A stretch of DNA of 61,156 nt, taken from NCBI GenBank assembly GCA_022360875.1, contig JAKSBZ010000116.1, positions 1-61,156 on the forward strand, read 5' to 3'. Numbering within the stretch: position 1 is the first letter of the stretch; each line of letters begins with the position of its first letter. Below the pieces are notes generated by a model. The model saw only the letters and a list, made by a program, of their open reading frames with translations. It was not told where the DNA came from and did no database searches. Source of the stretch: Cytophagales bacterium (lineage in GTDB: Bacteria > Bacteroidota > Bacteroidia > Cytophagales > Cyclobacteriaceae). A program made the position numbers and the translations under genes. Positions 12,472 to 21,649 of this stretch are shown in pieces.

Positions 12472-12515
12472 GAAGACAGGCTGTTCAAATATTCCGAATC
12501 AGCCTGTTTTCTTTT
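12472..12515. terminator. Bidirectional terminator between the aldo/keto reductase gene and pheA
   Basis: ACAGGCTG (12476-12483) pairs with CAGCCTGT (12500-12507), followed on the plus strand by TTTCTTTTC; the minus-strand side is pyrimidine-rich too. A small GCCGGC-TTT-GCCGGC hairpin precedes it at 12433-12447. Confidence 0.8.
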
Positions 12516-12520
12516 CGGGA

Positions 12521-13606
12521 TTAGCAAAGCTTTACATACGAACCCAGAAGCTTGACTCGCTTGCCGTACTTTTTCAGCACCCGCTGCACATTGGCCTCGC
12601 TGAAATGCCCGTCAAAACTAATCAAAAAACGGTATTTGAAATTTTTGCCTTTCTTGGCCGGACGGCTTTCAATTTTGGTGAGATTGATGCCTTCTGAGGA
12701 AAAATCCACCAGAAACTTTGCCAGCGAGCCGGTATCGCCCGAAAGCCGGGCCAGAATAGTTGTTTTGTCGCTGCCGCTCGGCTGGTTTACAAAACCCTTG
12801 CCCAATATCAGAAAACGGGTAAAGTTGTCCTCCGAGTCCTCCACATTCTCGAATAGAATAGGCATCCTGTATTCTTTGGCGGCGATTTTAGGGCAAAGCG
12901 CACCCGCATGAGACTCTTTCCTGGCCAAACGCACCGCTTTTGCCGTAGAGCTAACCGGCACAAGTTCGATGTCATCCTCAAAGTATTCTTCGATGAAGTG
13001 CTTACATTGCCTGAAAGCTATATCGCGCGAATATATTTTCCTGATTTCGCTTACAGAATCATGGTTGGAGGCAAATGCAAAGTGAATCGGCATGGCGATT
13101 TCAGCCACAATCGACAAGTCGAAATCGCCAAGCAAATCAATAGTTTCATTGACAGGGCCTTCCTGGTTGTTCTCCATTGGCACCACGCCAAAACGCGCCC
13201 GGTCGGTATCCACCGCCTCAAAAACTTTCTTTATCTGGCTCAAGGGAAGATATTCGCCCATTGCCCCGAACCTGCTCTCAGCGGCCTGATGCGTAAAACT
13301 GCAGTGCGGTCCCAGAAAAGCCACTTTCTCAGGAAGCTCCAAATTCCGGCTGATAGCGAACACTTCCAAAAAAATGGCCTCAATCGCAGAGCGGTTCAGC
13401 AGCCCCTTGTTCGCCTTGGCCAGCCTGTCGATTATGCTTTTTTCTCTTTCGGGCCGGTAAATTACTGTATTGTGCTTTTTCTTTAGCGCACCTACTTTTC
13501 TAACAACTTCCATCCGCTGATTCAAGAGTTCCAGCATTTGGTTGTCGACCGCATCAATCTCATCGCGAAGATGCTCCAGAGTGACTTTTTCCTTATTTGG
13601 ATTCAT
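12521..13606 (-). CDS. pheA: Bifunctional chorismate mutase / prephenate dehydratase (P-protein)
   Basis: A 361-residue fusion enzyme of phenylalanine biosynthesis. Residues 8-90 are an AroQ chorismate mutase (LRDEIDAVDNQMLELLNQR), converting chorismate to prephenate. Residues 95-272 are prephenate dehydratase (VAFLGPHCSFTHQAA, and NFTRF at 261-265 with the catalytic threonine), giving phenylpyruvate. Residues 283-361 are an ACT domain with the ESRP motif (313-316) that binds phenylalanine for feedback inhibition. It lies 72 bases downstream of thrA on the same strand, so the two may form a small amino-acid operon. Confidence 0.96.
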   Translation of the reverse strand: MNPNKEKVTLEHLRDEIDAVDNQMLELLNQRMEVVRKVGALKKKHNTVIYRPEREKSIIDRLAKANKGLLNRSAIEAIFLEVFAISRNLELPEKVAFLGPHCSFTHQAAESRFGAMGEYLPLSQIKKVFEAVDTDRARFGVVPMENNQEGPVNETIDLLGDFDLSIVAEIAMPIHFAFASNHDSVSEIRKIYSRDIAFRQCKHFIEEYFEDDIELVPVSSTAKAVRLARKESHAGALCPKIAAKEYRMPILFENVEDSEDNFTRFLILGKGFVNQPSGSDKTTILARLSGDTGSLAKFLVDFSSEGINLTKIESRPAKKGKNFKYRFLISFDGHFSEANVQRVLKKYGKRVKLLGSYVKLC

Positions 13607-13678
13607 AGAAAATGAAGAAAATCCACCGGAACTGCTTTCCCGATGGACTTGATAATATTATTTGAAAAACTTTAAGAA

Positions 13679-16153
13679 TTATGAAAGATAATTGCTCAGG
13701 CTGATAATCTCGGCAAACACTCCTGCGGCAGTTACCTCAGCTCCCGCACCCGGGCCTTTAATCACGAGCGGGCGCTCATTGTAGCGCGTGGTCTGAAAAG
13801 AAATCATGTTGTCGCTTCCCGAAAGCGAATAAAACGGATGGCTGCTGTCCACAGCCTCCAGACCGACCTGCGCGCGCCCGTCTTTCAGGCTGGCAATAAC
13901 GCGAAGCACCTTGCCTTCTTTGCGGGCCTGAACGCATTGCTGCTCAATCGTCTCGTCGAATTTCTGAAGTTCTTTGAAAAATTCGTCAATTGTAAGCGCT
14001 GTCAAACACGATTCAGGCAAAATCGGCCGGATTTCCACCTGGCCAAGCTCCAGATCGTAACCGGATTCCCTTGCCAGAATAAGTATCTTCCGCGCAACAT
14101 CCGCACCGTTCAAGTCATCTCGGGGATCGGGCTCGGTAAACCCTTTGGCCTTCGCCGCTTTAACCACCTCGCTGAACGGCTGGCTGCCGTCGAAAGTATT
14201 GAAAATATAGGACAAGGTACCCGAAAGCACGCCTTCAATGCAAAGAATTTCGTCTCCGCTGTTTTTCAAATCGTTCAGCGTTGTAAGCACAGGCAGTCCG
14301 GCGCCCACATTGGTTTCGTACATATAGCGCACGTTGTTGCGGAAAGCCGTATCCTTGAGTCCCTGAAAATACAAGTAAGGCCCTGAGCTTGCCAGCTTGT
14401 TCGGAGTAACAACCGAAACCGAAGAATCCAGAATCGACAAATAATGCTGTACAACCTCGGCGCTCGACGTGTTGTCTACAAAAATGCTGTTGGGCAGATT
14501 CAGCTCATTCATTTTCTTGACAAAGGCATCCAGCATGGTCGGTTCGCCTTTTTCTTCCAGCTCCTCCCTCCAGTTTTCAAGCGAAATGCCTTCGGTCTCG
14601 AAAAGCATTTTCCTGCTTCTTGCAACAGCCACAACATTGATCTTCAAAAGCTTCTTGCTCCGCAGCACATCAGCCTGCTGGCGTATCTGTTCCAGCAGCG
14701 TGCCGCCGATCAGCCCGGCGCCAACAATGAAGAGATTTACTGTTTTATGATTGGAAAGGAAAAAGGACTCATGAACAGTATTCACGGCCTTGGAGAGATT
14801 TTTTTTCTCTATCACCGCCGAAACGTTAAGTTCCGAAACTCCCTGGGCAATCGAAAGGATGTTTACTCCGTTTTTACCCAGAGCAGTGAAAAACTTGCCG
14901 GTTACCCCGGGCTTGCTTCGCATTTTTTCGCCGACAATAGCCAGTATGGACAAATCATGCTCCACCGTAAGCGGATCAATTTTCCGCGAAGCAAGTTCAG
15001 AACCGAATTCCTCTTTAATCAGCTTCGTGGCCTGTTTCACATCTTTCGGATCAACGGCAAAGCTTATTGAATGCTCCGAAGAAGCCTGCGCAATAAGAAT
15101 AATGTTCACTCTGGCCCTGTTGAGCACGCTGAACAATCGCGCAGACACGTCGGCGACGCCGATCAAACCGCTCCCTTGCAAATTGATCAAGGCTATATCA
15201 TCCATGGTCGAAATTCCCTTGATCGGGTAGTGATTCTTGCCGTTTCCGTTGCCGTTTCCGTTGCCGTTTCCTATGCGCGTGCCTTCGAAATCCGGATTGA
15301 ATGTATTGCGAACATAAATCGGAATCTGCTTGATGTACACCGGCTGGATGGAAGGCGGGTAGATCACCTTTGCGCCAAAATGCGATATTTCCATGGCCTC
15401 CTCGTACGAAAGGCTTCGCAGCGAAAAAGCTTCCTTTACCACTTTCGGATTGGCACTCATCACGCCGTCTACATCCGTCCAAATCTCCACGCGCTCGGCA
15501 GGCAGCGCCCCGCCAAGTATAGAAGCCGTGTAGTCAGAGCCTCCGCGGCCGAGCGTGGTGGTGGCCCCCCTGTCGGTAACCGCAATGAATCCCGTAGCTA
15601 TCTGCAGCTTGCTGTGCTCTTCGAAGTGCTTCTGAATATTGTAGTTGGTGGTTTCGAAATCCACGCGGGCATTGCCAAAGTTTCTGTCCGTTCTAATCAG
15701 CTTTCGCGTGTCCAGATACTCGCTCTCTGCTCCCGATTCATTCAAAAAATAACTCAGGATGCTTGAGGCCATACGTTCGCCGAAACTCAACACTAAATCG
15801 GACGTGCGGGGTGTGAGTTCCTTAATAAGCGAAACGCCGTACAAAATCTCCTCAAGCTCTCTGAACAAATCGCCAAGCGTCTGTTTGATCGGAGTTTGCT
15901 TCTCAATGTCAATCAGCACTTTCACAGTGCTCAAATGTTTTTCTTTGATTTGCTCCAGTATACCCAGATAGCTCGAGTCGCTGTTGCAGGCGCGCTCAGC
16001 AGCCTCGACCAGCAAATTGGTAATGCCCGACATAGCAGAGTTAACTACTACGATGTTTCGTTGCTGCGCTTTGTAGTTAAGAACTATACGGGCAACCTGC
16101 CGAATGCTCTCCGGAGAGCCTACAGAAGTCCCTCCAAATTTTAGTACAATCAT
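13679..16153 (-). CDS. thrA: Bifunctional aspartate kinase / homoserine dehydrogenase
   Basis: The 824-residue fusion catalyses the first and third steps from aspartate to threonine and methionine. Residues 1-290 are the amino-acid kinase domain (KFGGTSVG at 5-12, SFGERM, GRGGSDYTAS). Two ACT-type regulatory modules follow to about 460, where threonine or lysine would bind. Homoserine dehydrogenase begins near 475 with the nucleotide-binding loop VGAGLIGGTL, followed by GVLSGTLSYIFN and EPDPRDDLNG. The ATG at 16153 is preferred to the GTG one codon upstream. An odd feature is a run of alternating Asn-Gly residues (about 295-305) between kinase and ACT domains, coded by a 12-bp tandem repeat. 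The gene leads the thrA-pheA pair. Confidence 0.96.
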   Translation of the reverse strand: MIVLKFGGTSVGSPESIRQVARIVLNYKAQQRNIVVVNSAMSGITNLLVEAAERACNSDSSYLGILEQIKEKHLSTVKVLIDIEKQTPIKQTLGDLFRELEEILYGVSLIKELTPRTSDLVLSFGERMASSILSYFLNESGAESEYLDTRKLIRTDRNFGNARVDFETTNYNIQKHFEEHSKLQIATGFIAVTDRGATTTLGRGGSDYTASILGGALPAERVEIWTDVDGVMSANPKVVKEAFSLRSLSYEEAMEISHFGAKVIYPPSIQPVYIKQIPIYVRNTFNPDFEGTRIGNGNGNGNGNGKNHYPIKGISTMDDIALINLQGSGLIGVADVSARLFSVLNRARVNIILIAQASSEHSISFAVDPKDVKQATKLIKEEFGSELASRKIDPLTVEHDLSILAIVGEKMRSKPGVTGKFFTALGKNGVNILSIAQGVSELNVSAVIEKKNLSKAVNTVHESFFLSNHKTVNLFIVGAGLIGGTLLEQIRQQADVLRSKKLLKINVVAVARSRKMLFETEGISLENWREELEEKGEPTMLDAFVKKMNELNLPNSIFVDNTSSAEVVQHYLSILDSSVSVVTPNKLASSGPYLYFQGLKDTAFRNNVRYMYETNVGAGLPVLTTLNDLKNSGDEILCIEGVLSGTLSYIFNTFDGSQPFSEVVKAAKAKGFTEPDPRDDLNGADVARKILILARESGYDLELGQVEIRPILPESCLTALTIDEFFKELQKFDETIEQQCVQARKEGKVLRVIASLKDGRAQVGLEAVDSSHPFYSLSGSDNMISFQTTRYNERPLVIKGPGAGAEVTAAGVFAEIISLSNYLS
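15237..15271 (-). repeat. 12-bp tandem repeat inside thrA
   Basis: TTGCCGTTTCCG occurs 2.9 times in tandem on the plus strand and encodes alternating Gly-Asn on the minus strand. The unit is a multiple of three, so copy-number changes would lengthen or shorten the linker without a frameshift. Confidence 0.85.
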
Positions 16154-16332
16154 CACTGTAAGGTTATTCTATTAAAAAAAGAAGCTTCGGATTTTGTAAA
16201 AACGATTTGCGGCTAATACATTAGACCCGAAGCCATTAGCATGGTTTTATAAAACTAGAGGGAAAACATGAGAAATAATAACAAAACAAGGGCATTATTG
16301 CGAAATCGGATGTTTTTTTAGGAGTGAAAACA

Positions 16333-16358
16333 AAAAAAGCACCCTAAATAGAGTGCTC
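16333..16358 (-). terminator. Terminator of the YgjV-like gene
   Basis: On the minus strand AGCACTC pairs with GGGTGCT (one G-T pair) around TATTTA, followed by seven T. It lies 38 bases after the stop at 16396. Confidence 0.85.
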
Positions 16359-16395
16359 TTGATCATGTATTGCCAGGCAAACGGCAGCCGTTGCC

Positions 16396-16623
16396 TTATG
16401 CAGTTTCCTTTTCCTGCAGCAATTGGTATAGATTGTAAAAATTGATTATGACAATAAGGGCATTAACGACCATAACAGGGTATGCCTCCAGCATATACCC
16501 ATAAACGACAAAAGCAAGACAGCCTATAGTGTTTAGAAGCCTCAACGTTTTCATATTTTTGCAAAGGAACGATATCGCTAAAAACGTCATTGCAAAATAT
16601 CCAATAATTTCAACAGTGTTCAT
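16396..16623 (-). CDS. Small YgjV-like inner membrane protein
   Basis: A 75-residue protein with three hydrophobic helices (about 5-20, 27-45 and 48-65) and a short charged tail, LLQEKETA. The spacing of helices and the motif LRLLNTIGCLAFVVYGY resemble the YgjV/Imp family of small inner membrane proteins, whose function is not known. It stands alone with its own terminator, between thrA (same strand) and cysK (opposite strand). The family assignment is from pattern memory only. Confidence 0.65.
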   Translation of the reverse strand: MNTVEIIGYFAMTFLAISFLCKNMKTLRLLNTIGCLAFVVYGYMLEAYPVMVVNALIVIINFYNLYQLLQEKETA

Positions 16624-16841
16624 GTTTTAATATTTTAAATTAAGTGCGCAAATATATTCTTTTCGCACTAGTTTTCAATGAAATAGAAAGCGATAATTTG
16701 TACTTTATCCACGGGAGTGCACTAAGGCTTTCGAAAAAGACAACTTTGTTGCACCCGAAATTATGCGCCGGGTTCATAACGTTCCAATGCAGAATTAGTA
16801 TTCTTCTTGCTGTTAATTTTTAAAAAGATATTGCAAACTTT

Positions 16842-16867
16842 TTAGCTGTTTACTCGTAAACAGCTAA
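16842..16867. promoter_or_regulatory. Perfect 12-bp inverted repeat in the cysK leader
   Basis: TTAGCTGTTTAC and its exact complement GTAAACAGCTAA are separated by only TC, ending 21 bases before the cysK ATG. There is no T-run, so it is more likely an operator for a dimeric regulator or a translation-controlling hairpin than a terminator. A TAATTTTT element just upstream (about 16816) could be the -7 box, placing the repeat just downstream of the transcription start. Confidence 0.6.
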
Positions 16868-16888
16868 TCCAACTCAAATTATACACAT

Positions 16889-17806
16889 ATGAAAGCTCAG
16901 AATATTTTAGAAACAATTGGGCATACCCCGCTGGTGAAAATCAACCGGCTTTTTGGAAAAGAGGTGGAAGTATGGATGAAATTGGAAAAAGCAAACCCGG
17001 GGGGAAGCATCAAAGACCGGATTGCGCTTTCGATGGTAGATGATGCGGAAGAAAAAGGTTACCTGAATAAGAGCACAACGATAATCGAACCCACTTCCGG
17101 AAACACAGGCATTGGGCTGTCCATGGTGGCGGCGGTAAAAGGCTACCGGCTGATACTGGTGATGCCCGAATCGATGTCGGTAGAGAGACGGCGCCTTATG
17201 GCGGCCTACGGCGCTGAGCTTGTGCTGACTCCAAAGGAAAAAGGAATGGGTGGCGCTATCGAAAAAGCCGCCCAGCTTGCTGAAGAAATTGAAAACTCGT
17301 GGGTGCCTTCACAGTTTGAAAACAAAGCCAACGTAAAGGTGCACCTGGACCGTACGGCCAAAGAAATAATTGCGGACATGCCCGAAGGATTCGATTACCT
17401 GATAACAGGTGTTGGAACCGGTGGACATATAACTGGCGTTTCCACAGCGCTAACCGAACGCTTTCCGAAGCTAAAAACCATCGCCGTGGAGCCAGAAGGC
17501 TCCCCTGTGCTTAGCGGCGGCAAGCCGGGACCTCACCCGATACAGGGAATCGGCGCAGGATTTATCCCTAAGATCCTCAATACTGACTTAATCTACAAAG
17601 TATTGACGGTTGACCCAGCGGATGCGCTGAGAATGGCGCAGCGATTGGCAAAAGAAGAAGGAATCATTGCCGGAATATCTACGGGAGCCTCCCTGGCGGC
17701 TATCGAGAAAAAACTGCCTGAAGTGCCTCACGGATCCAGAATCCTGACTTTTAACTATGACACCGGCGAACGCTACTTGTCTGTCGAGGGACTTTTTCCG
17801 GCCTGA
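16889..17806 (+). CDS. cysK: Cysteine synthase A (O-acetylserine sulfhydrylase)
   Basis: A 305-residue PLP enzyme of fold type II that makes cysteine from O-acetylserine and sulfide. The PLP lysine is K42 in GGSIKDR; TSGNTG at 69-74 binds the substrate carboxylate, and [10 protein letters not shown] binds the PLP phosphate. The protein matches the usual CysK length. It is monocistronic: a perfect inverted repeat lies in its leader and a terminator follows. Regulation by sulfur status through that repeat is a guess based on position. Confidence 0.95.
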   Translation: MKAQNILETIGHTPLVKINRLFGKEVEVWMKLEKANPGGSIKDRIALSMVDDAEEKGYLNKSTTIIEPTSGNTGIGLSMVAAVKGYRLILVMPESMSVERRRLMAAYGAELVLTPKEKGMGGAIEKAAQLAEEIENSWVPSQFENKANVKVHLDRTAKEIIADMPEGFDYLITGVGTGGHITGVSTALTERFPKLKTIAVEPEGSPVLSGGKPGPHPIQGIGAGFIPKILNTDLIYKVLTVDPADALRMAQRLAKEEGIIAGISTGASLAAIEKKLPEVPHGSRILTFNYDTGERYLSVEGLFPA

Positions 17807-17857
17807 CAGAAAGCAGAGCCTAAGCAGCAAGAATAAATATTAACCTCACAAAACTAT

Positions 17858-17910
17858 AAAGGAAAATGGCCGCAAGCCTTGTCGCATCAACGGTCCTTTC
17901 CTTTGTTCTT
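17858..17910 (+). terminator. Terminator of cysK
   Basis: AAAGGAAA (17858-17865) pairs with TTTCCTTT (17897-17904), extended inward by GGCCG/CGGTC, with a T-rich tail. The outer arms are A/T-symmetrical. Confidence 0.75.
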
Positions 17911-18488
17911 TAAAAATTCCCTTCTATAGCGTACAAAACAGGTGATTCGAAAAATATCTGTCATATCAATTATTTTTTCCAAATCATAAGCAAAAAAACC
18001 GCTGACAACAAAAACAGGTTGCCAATGCGAGGCACTGACACTGATGTTTTCTCCCGTTTCAATGTACTCCCTTTCTGAAAAAATTTTGTCGTAAACTTTT
18101 CTAATAATAGCTTCATGTTGCTCAAGATTGCCGTTTTCGGAACATCCCAACACCTAGAAAGGACTATCTGATTGTTATTTTGGAAAAAAAAGAGAAAAAC
18201 CAAGATGATCTTCCAGCAAACGCCAACCAGAGGATATATTTCGTATCTTATTTTCTGAAACAGAGCAGAAGGCCATGTTTCTTTTTAAATATGTCTGATA
18301 TGCGGCGAAAAATTTTACCGAATTTCAATATGGTAAAACTTTCCACAAGCGAGGAATCCATTTCGCGCAAAGAAATGCCGCAGGGACATACCTTCTTAGA
18401 CCATTTGAAAACTATAATTTAAAAAAAACAAGGCAGCCTATCTAGAGCTTCCTAGACCACAGGATCACTACTATCATTTTAAATCAGA
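17911..18488. other. Gene-poor stretch with possible decayed minus-strand gene
   Basis: No confident gene lies in this 580-base stretch. On the minus strand a frame from a GTG at 18153 down to 17887 gives 88 residues (including SASHWQPVFVVSGFFAYDLE), but its end runs into the cysK terminator. Reading the same frame upstream past stop codons gives further protein-like stretches (NGLRRYVPAAFLCAKWIP at about 18410-18355 and ISSGWRLLEDHLGFSLFF at about 18235-18180). This pattern suggests a gene broken by several stops, but I do not recognise the family. Plus-strand frames here look random. Confidence 0.25.
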
Positions 18489-18512
18489 ATGACAGCAGTA
18501 AATATTAACAAC

Positions 18513-20024
18513 ATGAAAAAAATTTTGTGCACGCTAGTGTTAAGCCTATGGACAGGGTTGGGACTTTCCTACGCAGGCATTCCAGCAGCTTCTTCGAATG
18601 TTGCTGAAATTACCCAAATCACTGAGCCATCTGTTGCGAGCCAGCATCAAACCTCCAGGGAGAATAACTTCACAAACATTGATCAAGGGGAAACCGAAAG
18701 CCACGAAGCCCCGGTGTGGATGGTTATTCCTTTCATAGCGCTCCTGCTCATGATCGCCACGGGACCGCTTTTCTATGAGCAGTTCTGGCACCACCACTAT
18801 CCGAAAGTGGCTGTTTCGCTAGCCGCGCTTGTAGTTGGATACTATCTTTTGGTCATTCACAATATTCACGCTCCGGTGCATGCACTGGCTGAATACGTGC
18901 AATTCATTGCGCTGATCGCCTCCCTCTACATAGCCTCGGGCGGCATCATGATTCAAATAGACCGCGCCGGAACCCCCAAAGCCAATTTGGCGCTTCTGCT
19001 GATCGGCGCGGTTATCTCGAACCTGATCGGAACCACAGGAGCTTCCATGCTGCTAATCCGCCCGTATATCCGGCTAAACAAGGGGCGAATAAAGCCATAC
19101 CATATCATTTTCTTTATCTTTATGGTTAGCAATATTGGCGGTGCGCTAACCCCTATCGGCGATCCACCTCTTTTCCTGGGCTTCCTAAAAGGCGTGCCTT
19201 TCTTCTGGACTGCAACACACAACCTGCTGCCTTGGATACTTGCCTTAAGTTTGCTGGGAGGAATTTTTTATCTCTTTGACAACAAAAACAAAGAAAAATG
19301 CAAGTCCACTGAAACTACGGGCAAAATAAGTTTTACTGGCGCCAAAAACTTCGGCTGGCTTCTGCTTATCATCGTTTCAGTATTTATCGACCCGAATGTG
19401 TTCGACTGGGTGCCCGGCATTGAATACAGCGGCACAAAAATCTCATTCGTTCGCGAGCTGATCATGTTCTCGGTGGCATTCCTTTCATACCGGTTTGCCG
19501 ACAAAAAGGCAATAAAAGACAACGAATTCAATTTCGAACCAATCCGTGAAGTAGCCTTTATCTTCATTGGAATTTTCGGCACAATGATGCCGGCGCTTGA
19601 ATTAGTGGGAAGTTTTGCGGCATCGCCTGCCGGAGCATCACTGATCAATCACAACTCACTCTACTGGGGCACCGGCGCTCTTTCGGGTTTTCTGGACAAC
19701 GCTCCGACCTATCTGAATTTCCTGGCCGCTTCCATGGCTTCGCAAGGCGGCACTGTATCGTCTATTGAAAGTGTAAAAGCATTTGCCGCTGAGCAGGCAC
19801 CGTTTGTTGACTCTGTGCTTGAACTTACCGCAATTTCGGTTGCCGCAGTATTTTTCGGGGCTATTACCTACATCGGCAACGGACCGAACTTTATGGTTAA
19901 GTCGATTTCTGAACAGTCAGGTATTAAAATGCCTTTCTTCTTCGCATATATCCTCAAGTACTCGCTGCCAATCCTATTGCCGGTACTTTTGCTGATATGG
20001 GTCGTCTTTTTTGCATTTGCCTGA
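18513..20024 (+). CDS. nhaD: NhaD-type sodium:proton antiporter
   Basis: A 503-residue integral membrane protein of the ion transporter superfamily with about 12 hydrophobic helices. NIGGALTPIGDPPLFLGF and LIGTTGASMLLIRPY are characteristic NhaD signatures around the transport site. NhaD exchanges cytoplasmic Na+ (or Li+) for H+ and supports life in salty or alkaline water. The start at 18513 gives an N-terminal signal-like segment MKKILCTLVLSLWTGLGLS, then about 45 polar residues before the first core helix; a GTG/ATG eight codons upstream (18489) is possible. This exported extension is also seen in other bacterial and plant NhaD relatives. Monocistronic with a terminator. Confidence 0.9.
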   Translation: MKKILCTLVLSLWTGLGLSYAGIPAASSNVAEITQITEPSVASQHQTSRENNFTNIDQGETESHEAPVWMVIPFIALLLMIATGPLFYEQFWHHHYPKVAVSLAALVVGYYLLVIHNIHAPVHALAEYVQFIALIASLYIASGGIMIQIDRAGTPKANLALLLIGAVISNLIGTTGASMLLIRPYIRLNKGRIKPYHIIFFIFMVSNIGGALTPIGDPPLFLGFLKGVPFFWTATHNLLPWILALSLLGGIFYLFDNKNKEKCKSTETTGKISFTGAKNFGWLLLIIVSVFIDPNVFDWVPGIEYSGTKISFVRELIMFSVAFLSYRFADKKAIKDNEFNFEPIREVAFIFIGIFGTMMPALELVGSFAASPAGASLINHNSLYWGTGALSGFLDNAPTYLNFLAASMASQGGTVSSIESVKAFAAEQAPFVDSVLELTAISVAAVFFGAITYIGNGPNFMVKSISEQSGIKMPFFFAYILKYSLPILLPVLLLIWVVFFAFA

Positions 20025-20052
20025 GAATCAATTCTCAATAATACATAAATAA

Positions 20053-20086
20053 AAAAAGGAGAGTCTTTACGGGTTCTCCTTTTTGC
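20053..20086 (+). terminator. Terminator of nhaD
   Basis: AAAAAGGAGA pairs with TCTCCTTTTT across a 12-base loop, ending in a T-run, about 30 bases after the stop. A short palindrome TGAGAATCAATTCTCA overlaps the stop codon. Confidence 0.88.
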
Positions 20087-20310
20087 TTTTCATTCAGCCG
20101 CCTGAACAAAATTCACAATAACCCTTTCAAACACCCTTGTCTGGAGGTTTTTAAACACATTCTCTGAAACCCTGCTTTCCTAAACAGTGTCTATTAAAGT
20201 GTAAATGATCTGTGTAAAACGAATTGCTTTTCCACGGAACCGGGTTGCGCGTAATAATGCCAGCCTTTGCATTTTATTAATAACATTAGTCTCACATCAA
20301 CACTAGCATT

Positions 20311-20871
20311 ATGAGAAGCACACTTATCATCATACTCTCTTTTGTGTTTCTTTGCCCGGTCTTCGCACAAGAAACCACTCCAAAAAAACTTACGCGCAAA
20401 GAAAGAAAAGAACTCAGGAAACAGGAACGACAGCGAATTAGGGCCGAAAACCTGGCCAAAACCCGGCAAATCGCTGATTCGATGAACTTCATTTTGCAGG
20501 CCCATACTTTCGTTACCCGCTATGGCAATACCATTCCGGTAAATTCCACCGTCAACTTTTTTGCAACAGACGGCGAAAATGCGACCATCCAGCTGGCTTT
20601 AAGCGATTTCATAATGGGCGCCAATGGCGTCGGGGGAATTACAATAGACGGTATGGTGTCCAAATACAAGGCGATTAAGCAGAAACACGCCACAACCCTC
20701 TTGATAGACGTTTTTACGGCTCTAGGCACATACCACGTTACGGTCTATGCCAACTACGGAGGAATCAGCACCCTGCGTGTTGTAACTATGAGAGGCCAGC
20801 GGTTTGAACTGCAAGGCACGCTGTTGCCGCTTGAAGAAAACTTTGCCTTCAAAGGCACACCTTCCTATTAA
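20311..20871 (+). CDS. DUF4251 domain-containing exported protein
   Basis: A 186-residue protein with a clear signal peptide (MRSTLIIILSFVFLCPVFAQ), a Lys/Arg/Glu-rich helix (residues 25-55) and a beta-rich C-terminal domain containing FFATDGENATIQLAL and GVGGITIDGMV, typical of DUF4251, a Bacteroidota domain of unknown function. There is no lipobox cysteine, so it is probably periplasmic. It stands alone between terminators and no function can be inferred from context. Confidence 0.8.
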   Translation: MRSTLIIILSFVFLCPVFAQETTPKKLTRKERKELRKQERQRIRAENLAKTRQIADSMNFILQAHTFVTRYGNTIPVNSTVNFFATDGENATIQLALSDFIMGANGVGGITIDGMVSKYKAIKQKHATTLLIDVFTALGTYHVTVYANYGGISTLRVVTMRGQRFELQGTLLPLEENFAFKGTPSY

Positions 20872-21106
20872 ACCTGTTAGGTTCTGAGGTCAGGGCAATT
20901 AGCTCTCTTCGCTTTGCGCTGGCCTTAGCCCAAAACATAATAACGCGTGCAAATTATACCTCATCCACGTTTACGGCCTTTCAAAGCCGTAATGCAGGCT
21001 TAAGATTTCAATATTTTCACTTTCTCCTTTTATCCCTATTCAAAGAATGGCGCTTCCGTAAAATCTTTTTAACTTTAAGCCTTCTTTACCACATATTTCA
21101 AAAAAG

Positions 21107-21613
21107 ATGGCTGAACAGCAAGTTAGAATCCTGAATACGCAGGAGGTAGAGCGCAAAATCAAGCGTATCGCCTATCAGATCTTTGAAGAAAACCACGAAG
21201 AAAAATCAATCATCCTGGCCGGGATTCCCCAAAGCGGCCTGCATTTGGCAGAGCTTATTCAGGAACAGCTTCGCCAAATCAGTCCTCTGGACGTGCACCT
21301 GATCCCACTGGAAATTGATAAAAGCGCTCCGTTCTCTTCGAAAACCGCTTACACAAAACCCCCGGTGCCGCTCAGCGGCCGTGTAGTTGTGCTGGTTGAC
21401 GACGTGCTGAACACCGGAAAAACGATTCTGAAGGCCGTCAAACCATTTCTGGAAACTGAGCTTAAATCATTGCAAACCGCGGTATTGGTAAACCGCAGCC
21501 ACCTGGCTTTTCCTATAGCCGCCACTTACACAGGACTCGAACTGGCAACCACACTCAACGAGCATATCGAAGTCCTGATAGAAGAAAACCGAAAAGAAGT
21601 ATTTCTGCGCTAG
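21107..21613 (+). CDS. Phosphoribosyltransferase family protein (PyrR-like)
   Basis: A 168-residue type I PRTase fold protein. The PRPP-binding loop is VVLVDDVLNTGKTI (about 97-110) with the two acidic residues and TGKT phosphate contact. The arrangement, with IPQSGLHLAELI early and a short hood, is close to PyrR, which has weak uracil PRTase activity and regulates pyr genes in Firmicutes. No pyr genes are nearby; instead it lies 36 bases before panB, with DUF2062 next. Its nucleobase and whether it regulates anything are unknown. A TAACTTTA element at 21070-21077 is a reasonable -7 box. Confidence 0.85.
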   Translation: MAEQQVRILNTQEVERKIKRIAYQIFEENHEEKSIILAGIPQSGLHLAELIQEQLRQISPLDVHLIPLEIDKSAPFSSKTAYTKPPVPLSGRVVVLVDDVLNTGKTILKAVKPFLETELKSLQTAVLVNRSHLAFPIAATYTGLELATTLNEHIEVLIEENRKEVFLR

Positions 21614-21649
21614 CCTGTGCCAGCGCTTTCAGAATAGAACACGTTATTC

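Noticed and set aside
15237-15271. Phase-variable repeat in thrA
   Set aside because: The unit is 12 bp, so slippage cannot switch the gene off; only linker length could vary.
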